In this document: piece after piece, positions 55,123 to 62,515 of the stretch
Numbering within the stretch: the stretch's first letter is position 1
Layout: the number at the start of each line of letters is the position of its first letter
Assembly (NCBI RefSeq): GCF_001514305.1
Contig: NZ_KQ949078.1
Coordinates: forward strand, 371,122 to 435,121
Source of the DNA: Streptomyces dysideae
Lineage (GTDB): Bacteria > Actinomycetota > Actinomycetes > Streptomycetales > Streptomycetaceae
DNA length: 64,000 bases
Direction: 5' to 3'
The notes under the pieces: model-generated
Told to the model about the DNA's origin: nothing
What the model saw: only the letters and a program-made list of their open reading frames with translations
Databases searched by the model: none
Made by a program: the position numbers and the translations under genes

Positions 55123-56466
55123 ATGGAGTTCCAGTTGCTCGGACCGTTCGCCGCCCGCCACGAGGGACGACAGGTGCTGGTGGGCAGCCGCCGCCAAGAG
55201 CGGTGCCTGCTGTCGGTCCTGCTGCTGCACGCGGGCCGCGCCGTGCCGACCGAGCGCCTCATCGACCTGCTGTGGAACGGCGATGCGCCCGCCTCCGCCC
55301 GCGGCACCGTCCACACCTACATAGGTCGATTGCGCGCCGCTCTCAGGCCGTACGGCGTGCCGGTCGAAACCCGGCATGACGGCTACGCCGTCGAGCAGGG
55401 CCCGCATACGATCGACGCGCGGGAGTTCACCCTCCTCGTCCGGCAGGCGGCCGATGCCGGTGACCCCGCGGAGCGAGTCCGCCTCTACGACCAGGCCCTC
55501 GGGCTGTGGCGGGGCCCGCTGCTCGCCGACGTGGCCGACGACCAACTGCGCATCCGCCTCGGCGGTTCCCTCGACGAACTGCGCCTCTCCGCCGTGGAGC
55601 GGCGAGCGGAGGCACAGCTCACCATCGGTCTCCACGACCGCGTCGTGGCGGATCTGACACCGCTGGTCGAGGAGCATCCAGGGCGGGAACGGCTGGTCGC
55701 CACCCAGATGACCGCTCTCTACCGCGGCGGCCGCCAGGCCGATGCCCTCGAGCTGTACCGCAGCACGCGAAAGGCGCTGATGACCGGGTTCGGCATCGAG
55801 CCGGGCGCGGAACTGCAGACGCTGCACGACCGCATGGTGCGTGGCGACCACCGGCTGGACCGGCCTCCCGGACCCGTATACGCCGTGCGGGTCGACGACC
55901 AGTGGCTGCCATGGAGCACGAGCGGACACCCCGCCCTGGAGTTCTGCAACACCTACGCCGGCTGGGGCGGTGACCGGCTGCCGGGATCGGATTGGCTGCG
56001 CGGCTACGCCACGCTCGCCGTATGGGCCGGCCATATGGATCTGATCGAGGAGCGGTTGGTCACCCGGCTGCGTGAACAGGCGCTGCGGCACCCCGACGAG
56101 GCTGCTGCCACGCTCGCCGAGGCTCGGCAGTTTCGTACGAACCTTTATGCCTGCCTGACCGATCCGGGGGACGCCCGTGCGTTCAAGGCGGTGGCCGGCA
56201 CGGTGGAGAACGCGGCCAGGCACTCGGTCTTCTCCCGCGGCGAGGACGGCCTCGGACGCTGGCAGCCCTCACCCTCCGCCGGTTTGCGGCTGCCCGTCTG
56301 CGCGGTTGCCCGTAGCGCGGGCGAACTGCTCGCGGATCCACGGCGCTTCACGGTCCGCAGCTGCCCCAGTGAGGACTGCGGCTGGCTGTTCCTCGACACG
56401 AGCGGCCGGCGCAGATGGTGCAGCTTGGCGACCTGCGGCGCCAAACGGACGTCCGGCGGGCACTGA
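55123..56466 (+). CDS. SARP-type regulator fused to a CGNR-like zinc finger
   Basis: 447 residues. N-terminal OmpR-like DNA-binding domain (residues ~1-95: MEFQLLGPFAARHEGRQVLV, LLHAGRAVPTERLIDLLWNG, GTVHTYIGRLRAAL) and bacterial transcriptional activation domain (~96-245: LVRQAADAGDPAERVRLYDQ, ATQMTALYRGGRQADALELY, GIEPGAELQTLHDRM). Then an ABATE/CGNR module: GHPALEFCNTYAGWG at ~270 and zinc finger CPSEDCGWLFLDTSGRRRWC, SLATCGAKRT (residues 414-443), where CGNR reads CGAK. There is no Shine-Dalgarno; TAGGCT at 55107-55112 would place the start of a leaderless mRNA near the ATG. Probably an activator with an extra nucleic-acid contact. Confidence 0.85.
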   Translation: MEFQLLGPFAARHEGRQVLVGSRRQERCLLSVLLLHAGRAVPTERLIDLLWNGDAPASARGTVHTYIGRLRAALRPYGVPVETRHDGYAVEQGPHTIDAREFTLLVRQAADAGDPAERVRLYDQALGLWRGPLLADVADDQLRIRLGGSLDELRLSAVERRAEAQLTIGLHDRVVADLTPLVEEHPGRERLVATQMTALYRGGRQADALELYRSTRKALMTGFGIEPGAELQTLHDRMVRGDHRLDRPPGPVYAVRVDDQWLPWSTSGHPALEFCNTYAGWGGDRLPGSDWLRGYATLAVWAGHMDLIEERLVTRLREQALRHPDEAAATLAEARQFRTNLYACLTDPGDARAFKAVAGTVENAARHSVFSRGEDGLGRWQPSPSAGLRLPVCAVARSAGELLADPRRFTVRSCPSEDCGWLFLDTSGRRRWCSLATCGAKRTSGGH

Positions 56467-56603
56467 CGCAGGCGCCGACCAGCGGGCCCGCCGCCCGAGG
56501 CCGTTCAGAGTGTCTCCGTCCGCCTCGCGCCGAGCGGCCGGCGTGGCGCGCGTCCGCTGCAGGGCACTGTTGACCGTCGGCTCGGTCGTCTTCCTCTCGT
56601 CGC

Positions 56604-57851
56604 TCATGTCCGGCCCGCGGCGCCGGAATCCTCAGCAGCCTCGTACGAGGCGCCGACGGCGGCACCGTCGTGGCCCCCGGGGGGTGTGGCGCGCCGTCGC
56701 GCGGTCAACCGAGTGGCGATCGGCTCGGTGAGGCGGGCGGTGAGCGGTCCGACGATGACGAGGATGAGGACGTAGGCGGTGGCCAGCGGTCCGAGGGAGG
56801 ACTCGATGCCGGCGGAGACGGCCAGCCCGGCGATCACGATGGAGAACTCGCCGCGGGCGACCAGGGTGCCGCCGGTGCGCCAGCGTCCTCTGACCGAGAT
56901 CCTGGCGCGCTTCGCGGCCCAGTAGCCGGTCGCGATCTTCGTGGCGGTGGTGACGGCCGCCAGGGCGAGTGCCGGGAGCAGGACCGGGGGGATGCTGGCG
57001 GGGTCGGTGTTGAGGCCGAAGAAGACGAAGAAGATCGCGGCGAACAGATCGCGCAGCGGGGCGAGCAGGTTGTGCGCGCCCTCGGCGACCTCACCGGACA
57101 GGGCGATGCCCACCAGGAACGCCCCCACGGCGGCGGAGACCTGGAGTTCCTGGGCGATGCCGGCGATCAGCAGGGTCAGTCCGAAGACGACCAGCAGCAG
57201 CTTCTCCGGGTCGTCGTGGGAGACGATGCGGGAGATGACCCGGCCGTGGCGCAGGGCCAGGAACAGGACGAGCCCCGCCACCCCGAGGGCGACGGCCAGG
57301 GTGATGCTGCCGGCGGCCAGGCTCAGGCCGGCCAGCAGAGCGGTGATGATCGGCAGGTAGAGCGCCATGGCCAGGTCTTCCAGCACCAGGATGCTCAGGA
57401 TGACCGGGGTCTCGCGGTTGCCGAGCCGTCCCAGATCCGCGAGGACCTTGGCGATGACGCCGGAGGAGGAGATCCACGTGACGCCGGCCAGGACCACCGC
57501 GGCCACCGGCCCCCAGCCGAGCAGCAGCGCCAGGGCCGCGCCGGGCAGCGCGTTCAGCGCGGCGTCGACCAGCCCGGCCGGGTAGTGGGTCTTGAGGTTG
57601 GTGACCAGGTCGCTGGCGGTGTACTCCAGGCCCAGCATGAGCAGCAGCAGGACGACGCCGATCTCGGCGCCGATGGCGATGAACTCCTCGCTGGCCCCCA
57701 GCGGCAGCAGCCCGCCCTTGCCGAAGGCGAGTCCGGCCAGCAGATACAGCGGGATGGGGGAGAACTTCAGGCGCCCGGCCAGGCGGCCGAGCAGGCCCAG
57801 GCCGAGAATGATGGCGCCGAACTCGATCAGGAAGACCGCGGAGGAGTGCAC
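56604..57851 (-). CDS. khtU: Cation:proton antiporter, KhtU/KefB-like
   Basis: 415 residues from GTG 57851 (GGGAG 7 nt upstream; GTG 57860 overlaps the regulator stop and is an alternative). About twelve membrane segments of the CPA2 family: FLIEFGAIILGLGLLGRLAG, IGVVLLLLMLGLEYTASDLV, WISSSGVIAKVLADLGRLGN, SILVLEDLAMALYLPIITAL, AAIFFVFFGLNTDPASIPPV. It exchanges K+ for H+ across the membrane. There is no attached TrkA domain; the regulatory RCK-C protein is encoded just upstream. Confidence 0.88.
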   Translation of the reverse strand: MHSSAVFLIEFGAIILGLGLLGRLAGRLKFSPIPLYLLAGLAFGKGGLLPLGASEEFIAIGAEIGVVLLLLMLGLEYTASDLVTNLKTHYPAGLVDAALNALPGAALALLLGWGPVAAVVLAGVTWISSSGVIAKVLADLGRLGNRETPVILSILVLEDLAMALYLPIITALLAGLSLAAGSITLAVALGVAGLVLFLALRHGRVISRIVSHDDPEKLLLVVFGLTLLIAGIAQELQVSAAVGAFLVGIALSGEVAEGAHNLLAPLRDLFAAIFFVFFGLNTDPASIPPVLLPALALAAVTTATKIATGYWAAKRARISVRGRWRTGGTLVARGEFSIVIAGLAVSAGIESSLGPLATAYVLILVIVGPLTARLTEPIATRLTARRRATPPGGHDGAAVGASYEAAEDSGAAGRT

Positions 57852-57856
57852 CGGGC

Positions 57857-58327
57857 TCACTCCCGTCCGAGAATCGCCGCGGCCGCCTCCACACCCTCGC
57901 GGGTGCCGATCACGATCAGGATGTCGCCGCCGGCCAGCCGGAAGTCCGGTCCGGGTGACGGGATCGCGTCCGCCCGGCGCAGCACCGCCACGATCGAGAC
58001 GCCGGTCTCGGTCCGCATCCGGGTGTCGCCCAGCACCCGCCCGTTCCAGTGTGACGTGGACGGCAGCTCGATGCGTTCCGCCACCAGTCCCAGGTCGGTG
58101 GTGGACAGTAGGTTCGGACTGCGGTGGGAGGGCATCATCGCGTCGATGAGCGAGGCCGCCTCTCCTTCCGTGAACCGCAGCGACAGCGCGCACGCATCCG
58201 GATCGTCCTCGCGGTACACACTCAACGTTCGCGCTCCGTCGCGTTCCGCGACCACCGAGATCTGTCTGTGCTCGTGTGTGGTCATGTCATAGCGAACCCC
58301 GATACCCGGCAACGGTGTACTGCTCAT
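57857..58327 (-). CDS. khtT: Antiporter regulatory subunit with TrkA-C domain, KhtT-like
   Basis: 156 residues from ATG 58327. N-terminal MSSTPLPGIGVRYDMTTHEH resembles the KhtT opening (PGIGxxY), and the C-terminal TrkA-C/RCK_C domain is VLGDTRMRTETGVSIVAVLR, FRLAGGDILIVIGTREGVEA. TrkA-C domains sense cyclic di-AMP or other ligands and gate the paired antiporter. The two genes overlap or lie within 6 nt, so they form one complex. Confidence 0.88.
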   Translation of the reverse strand: MSSTPLPGIGVRYDMTTHEHRQISVVAERDGARTLSVYREDDPDACALSLRFTEGEAASLIDAMMPSHRSPNLLSTTDLGLVAERIELPSTSHWNGRVLGDTRMRTETGVSIVAVLRRADAIPSPGPDFRLAGGDILIVIGTREGVEAAAAILGRE

Positions 58328-58478
58328 CCGTGGAACACCCACAGCCGACCCCTGTCCTCATGTGGCTTCACTGCCGCGGCCTCCGGAGAACGCCTGCCTC
58401 CGGTGCCATGACCAGCCTATTTCGCCACCGCCGAGACCGGCTGGGAGGACCGCCCCCGGGTGGAGTCCTGGAGTCCTG

Positions 58479-59576
58479 TCAGGCGGGCGGCAAGGGCCTG
58501 GTGTCGGCCGGGGCGCTCCTGCTCGGGGAGGCCCGGACGATGGTGATCAACCGGTCCGTCAGCTGGAGAGATTCGGCCTGGGGATCGTCGTAGCCGAGCA
58601 GCCGGTGTCCGCGGAGCACGGACACCACCAGGTCCTCGATCTCCCGTACGTTCTTGCCCACTTCGGCTTTCGTCACCGGCCGTTCGACGATGTCGAGGCC
58701 GCTGCCCTGCTGGATGAGGTCCTCCAGGACCCGGCCGGCGCTCGGGCTGAGGAGGGACAGGCCCAGGAGGTGGCCCGCGGCGCTGGCGCTGGTGATGACG
58801 GAGTCCGCGCCCGACTGGCGCAGCAGAGGTGCGTTCTCCTCCTCCCGCACCGCCGCGACGATCTTCGCGGCGCGGTTGAGCTGACGAGCCGTCAGGGCAA
58901 CCAGGACGGCGGTGTCGTCGCGCTGTGTGGCGATGATGATCTGTTTGGCCTTCTGCGCCTCGGCCCGCAGCAGCACCTCGCTGCGCGTCGCGTCCCCGAC
59001 CACGCCCGCGAAGCCATCGGCGAGCGCCGTTTCGATCACCCTCTCGTTCGGGTCGACGACCACGACCTGCTCCTTCTTCAGGCCCGTCGCGCGAAGGCTC
59101 TGGAGGGCGGTGCGCCCCTTGGTGCCGAAACCGACGACCACGGTGTGATAACGCAAAGTGGACCTCCATCGGGACAGCTGCCACTGCTCGCGGGTGCGCT
59201 CGGTGAGTACTTCGAGGGTGGTGCCGACCAGAATGATCAGGAAGAGCACGCGCAGCGGCGTGATGACGAGGATGTTGGTCAGACGTGCGCTGTCGCTGAG
59301 CGGGATGATGTCGCCGTAGCCGGTGGTGGAGAGGGTGACGGTCGCGTAGTAGAAGGCGTCGAGCACGTCGACCGACTCGTCGGCGTTGTCGCGATAGCCG
59401 CCCCGGTCGATGTAAACGACGGCGACGGTCGTCAGCAAGACCGCCAGGGCCATCAGGAGTCGTCTGACGACCTGCTGGAGAGGCGGGACGACGGACCGGT
59501 GGGGCAGCCTGACCGGCAGGTCGGGGCGGTGTTTCTCCGCACGCTGCGCCATCGTGTCGTATCGGGGCAGCTTCAC
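58479..59576 (-). CDS. Potassium channel with RCK (TrkA-N) domain
   Basis: 365 residues from GTG 59576 (GGGAG 5 nt before). Two membrane helices (RLLMALAVLLTTVAVVYIDR and TPLRVLFLIILVGTTLEVL) flank a pore loop with filter TTGYGD (in TVTLSTTGYGDIIPL). A cytoplasmic RCK domain follows (HTVVVGFGTKGRTALQSLRA, VVVDPNERVIETALADGFAG, VVGDATRSEVLLRAEAQKAK) with a TrkA-C-like end. It conducts K+ under ligand control. With KhtTU next door it makes a potassium-handling locus. Confidence 0.92.
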   Translation of the reverse strand: MKLPRYDTMAQRAEKHRPDLPVRLPHRSVVPPLQQVVRRLLMALAVLLTTVAVVYIDRGGYRDNADESVDVLDAFYYATVTLSTTGYGDIIPLSDSARLTNILVITPLRVLFLIILVGTTLEVLTERTREQWQLSRWRSTLRYHTVVVGFGTKGRTALQSLRATGLKKEQVVVVDPNERVIETALADGFAGVVGDATRSEVLLRAEAQKAKQIIIATQRDDTAVLVALTARQLNRAAKIVAAVREEENAPLLRQSGADSVITSASAAGHLLGLSLLSPSAGRVLEDLIQQGSGLDIVERPVTKAEVGKNVREIEDLVVSVLRGHRLLGYDDPQAESLQLTDRLITIVRASPSRSAPADTRPLPPA

Positions 59577-59894
59577 CGTGTCTCCCACGGAAGACCGAGG
59601 ATCTCGCGTTCCCTGCCGCACGTTGTCTGCCGACAGCTGCCTCCGCCGGTCCGTGTCACCTTTTCGTCCATGTGGAAGACGGCTCGTTTCGTCGCTCGGC
59701 TCAGTTCCCCGCGCAGAGGGAGCGGGCCATTCCTGTGGCGCATGGCGTGAAGGTTAGTCAAGTTACCGAGGCCTCCCCGGCCACGGCGAGGTCGACGGCG
59801 CAACCACCGTGGCTGAAAATGTGTCTCTGGACACGTGGTCCGAAGCGTCGGGACGGGTGAGGTTCCGGCAGCACTGCGGCCTTGGGGGGCTGGC
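59577..59894. promoter_or_regulatory. Divergent upstream region of the K+ channel and Ser/Thr kinase genes
   Basis: 318 bp with no gene. The segment 59745-59770 (GTGAAGGTTAGTCAAGTTACC) is AT-richer and may carry promoter elements for the kinase; no consensus pair was fixed. Confidence 0.35.
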
Positions 59895-61544
59895 ATGAAC
59901 ACATGGGCGGTGCCCGGATACACCGAGTCACTGGAGCTCGGTGCAGGGGCAAGCGGGCGGGTCGTCCTGGCCGTGCACGAGGAGACCGGCGTTCCGGTCG
60001 CGGTGAAGTACCTCAGTGAGTCACTGCGCACCCGGCCGGGCTTCGTGCACGGGTTCAGGGCGGAGGCGCGGCTGCTCGGCGGCCTGGACAGCCCGTACGT
60101 CGCCGGACTGTACGAGTACGTCGAAAGCCCGGACGGCGCCGCCATCGTGATGGAGCTGGTGGACGGTGTCTCGTTGCGGACCCTGCTGACCAGACAGGGC
60201 CCGCTCGGTCCCGAGGCCGCACTCGTGGTCCTCAAGGGATCGTTGCTCGGCCTGGCCGACGCGCACCGCATCGGTGTCGTCCACCGCGACTACAAGCCGG
60301 ACAACGTCCTGGTCGTGCCGGACGGCTCGTCCAAGCTCGTCGACTTCGGGATCGCGGTGGACGCCGGCACCAGCGTCGGCGTGGCGGGAACCCCCTCCTA
60401 CATGGCCCCGGAGCAGTGGACCGGCGCGCCCGCCTCTGCCGCCGCCGACGTGTACGCGGCCACGGCCACGTTCTTCGAGTGCCTGACGGGCCACAAGCCG
60501 TACTCGGGCGACAACTTCGCCGAACTCGCGCTGCAGCACGTCGACGCGCCCATCCCCGCCGAGGAGGTCCCCGAGGCGGTGCGCGAGCTGGTGCGGCGCG
60601 GTCTGGCCAAGGACCCGGACGAACGGCCCACACACGCCGAGGCGTTCGTCACGGAACTGGAGACGGCCGCCGGCGCCGCGTACGGGCCCGACTGGGAGGA
60701 ACGCGGCCGCGGCCGGCTCGCCGCGCTGGTGGCACTGCTGCCGCTGCTCCTGCCTTCGGCCCGCGGCGGCCCGCGAACCACCACGGACACCGCACGTACG
60801 GTCCTGGGCCGGGAACCGGGCCATGGCTGGGCGCAGTCGTGGCGGCCCGGCCGGCCGGGGATGCTGGTGTCCGGCGCGGCCGTGCTTCTGGGCATCCTCC
60901 TGGCCTACGGCATCCAGCACCCGCCGGGAGCGGCTCCGCAGCAGGCGGCGCAGGCCCTGGCCACCACCAGTGCCGAGCCCGACGTGGAGTCGGGAGGATC
61001 CACCGCTCCGAGCGCGTCGACCCACTCGTCCCCGCCCCCGACCCCGACGTCCACCGTGTCGCCCAGCCCGTCGCCCTCGGACCCGGCGACCACCGGTACC
61101 GGTACCGGCGAGCCCTCGGCGTCCGTCCCCACGGCTCCGGCCACGGAGACGACGCCGCCCAGCGGGGTGACCACCGAGCCGACGCCGACGACAGCTTCCC
61201 CCACCTCGCCGGCCGCTCCCGCTGTCAAGGACGTCGCGGTGTCGGGCTTCCAGCAGACGGGTTCCACGACCGCCACGGCAACCATCGACATCACCACGGA
61301 CGGCACCGGGCCGGTTTCCATCACCGTCGCATGGTTCACGGGCAACACCGGGGGAGAGCTCGGCACCCCGGACGGTGTGTCCCAGACCTTCGAGCGCAGC
61401 GGCGCCACCCAGTACACGCTCACCGTCGACCACACCCTCCAGAGCATCGGCTGCTACTGGGCGGTGCGGGCCACGACCACTCCGGCCTCCGCCGACGGCG
61501 GCGCCTCGCAGCAGCTTCTGACCAGGCGGTGTGACATCCGATGA
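59895..61544 (+). CDS. Receptor-type eukaryotic-like serine/threonine protein kinase
   Basis: 549 residues from ATG 59895. Kinase domain ~10-265: glycine loop ELGAGASGRVVLAVHE, VAVKYL lysine, catalytic loop VVHRDYKPDNVLVV, DFG in LVDFGIAVDAG, and APE in GTPSYMAPEQW. One membrane helix at ~321-341 (GMLVSGAAVLLGILLAYGI). A long Ser/Thr/Pro-rich extracellular stalk and a C-terminal beta domain (VKDVAVSGFQQTGSTTATAT, SITVAWFTGNTGGELG, CYWAVRATTTPASAD) take the place of PASTA repeats, so the ligand probably differs. The next gene overlaps it by 4 bp and has a similar layout. Confidence 0.92.
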   Translation: MNTWAVPGYTESLELGAGASGRVVLAVHEETGVPVAVKYLSESLRTRPGFVHGFRAEARLLGGLDSPYVAGLYEYVESPDGAAIVMELVDGVSLRTLLTRQGPLGPEAALVVLKGSLLGLADAHRIGVVHRDYKPDNVLVVPDGSSKLVDFGIAVDAGTSVGVAGTPSYMAPEQWTGAPASAAADVYAATATFFECLTGHKPYSGDNFAELALQHVDAPIPAEEVPEAVRELVRRGLAKDPDERPTHAEAFVTELETAAGAAYGPDWEERGRGRLAALVALLPLLLPSARGGPRTTTDTARTVLGREPGHGWAQSWRPGRPGMLVSGAAVLLGILLAYGIQHPPGAAPQQAAQALATTSAEPDVESGGSTAPSASTHSSPPPTPTSTVSPSPSPSDPATTGTGTGEPSASVPTAPATETTPPSGVTTEPTPTTASPTSPAAPAVKDVAVSGFQQTGSTTATATIDITTDGTGPVSITVAWFTGNTGGELGTPDGVSQTFERSGATQYTLTVDHTLQSIGCYWAVRATTTPASADGGASQQLLTRRCDIR

Positions 61545-62293
61545 CCGCTCAGAACGACCGCACTCCCGCGTCTGCCGAGGACGGCGAGCCCACCCGGGTG
61601 CTCGGCCCCGCCGACGAGCACACCTCCACCCTCCATCTCCACCCCGCCGGCCCACACATCCCGAGCGACGAACACGTCGCCGCCGACGCCGAGTACAGCG
61701 CCACTGTGCTGGCCAGCCACTGGATCCAGAGGCCCGAGCCGGACACCACGCTCGTCGGGCCGCCCTCCACGGAGGTCCTGCCGACCCCGCCGGATCGCGT
61801 TGAAGGCACCGTGCTGCGTTTCGGCCCGGGGGTGATCACCGTCGGCGCGCACCGCACCCACAGGACGCCGTTCGGCGTGCCGCCGCCCCGCCCGGCCAAG
61901 CGCCGGCGTCTGCGCAGACACGCTCTGCCCGCGCTGGTGCTGATCTCCGTCATCGCCTTCCTCGCCTGGCAGCGCCTCGGGCCGTCCGTCGCGGTGCGCA
62001 CGACGGTGGTCACGGCCCGGCCGACGGTTCTGGGATGCGGGGATACGGCTGACATCGTCGGCCTCGTCGCCACGAACGGCCGGCCGGGCACGCTCTCCTA
62101 CCGCTGGATCCGAAGCGACGGCACCGCCTCCGGCGTCCTGCGCGAAGTGGTGGTCAGCGGCCAGAGACAGGCGCGTCTGCACCTGCTGTGGACCTTCCAG
62201 GGCAAGGGCCGCTACACCGCACGGGCCGAGCTACGCATCCTCTCCCCCACGCACCACACGATCACCGCCCACCTCACATACGACTGCCCCTGA
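61541..62293 (+). CDS. Single-pass membrane protein co-encoded with the kinase
   Basis: 250 residues; ATGA overlap with the kinase stop. An N-terminal ~120-residue cytoplasmic region rich in Thr/Pro/Glu (GEPTRVLGPADEHTSTLHLH) could be a kinase substrate. A membrane helix (ALPALVLISVIAFLAW, residues ~129-145) precedes an extracellular Ig-like domain with two cysteines (VLGCGDTADIVGLVATNGRP, HTITAHLTYDCP). Substrate role is inferred from coupling. Confidence 0.78.
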   Translation: MTAQNDRTPASAEDGEPTRVLGPADEHTSTLHLHPAGPHIPSDEHVAADAEYSATVLASHWIQRPEPDTTLVGPPSTEVLPTPPDRVEGTVLRFGPGVITVGAHRTHRTPFGVPPPRPAKRRRLRRHALPALVLISVIAFLAWQRLGPSVAVRTTVVTARPTVLGCGDTADIVGLVATNGRPGTLSYRWIRSDGTASGVLREVVVSGQRQARLHLLWTFQGKGRYTARAELRILSPTHHTITAHLTYDCP

Positions 62294-62475
62294 CCGGCCC
62301 TTGCCCGACGACACCGACCACAGACGGCCGAGGCGGAGGAGCCGACCTCACAGCGATCACCGCACCGGGCCGCCGTGCGCAGCCCGTTTGCCGGCTCCGG
62401 AGTCGACCACACCGCCGCGCTGACGGCGAAGGGCCGCCGGCGCCCGGTTCGGCGTCGGCGGCCCGAAGGCTTTTC

Positions 62476-62510
62476 GGGGCCGGACCGGTACGGCGTACCG
62501 GTCCGGCCCC
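62476..62510. terminator. Strong bidirectional terminator
   Basis: A perfect 15-bp stem GGGGCCGGACCGGTA (62476-62490) and TACCGGTCCGGCCCC (62496-62510) with a 5-nt loop, between convergent genes and followed by TTCGTT. Confidence 0.88.
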
Positions 62511-62515
62511 TTCGT

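Noticed and set aside
56269..56607. A small minus-strand ORF whose ATG overlaps the antiporter stop (MSDERKTTEPTVNSALQ...)
   Set aside because: The ATGA coupling is suggestive, but most of it is antisense to the 3' end of the SARP-CGNR gene and it resembles nothing known; not supported enough to annotate.
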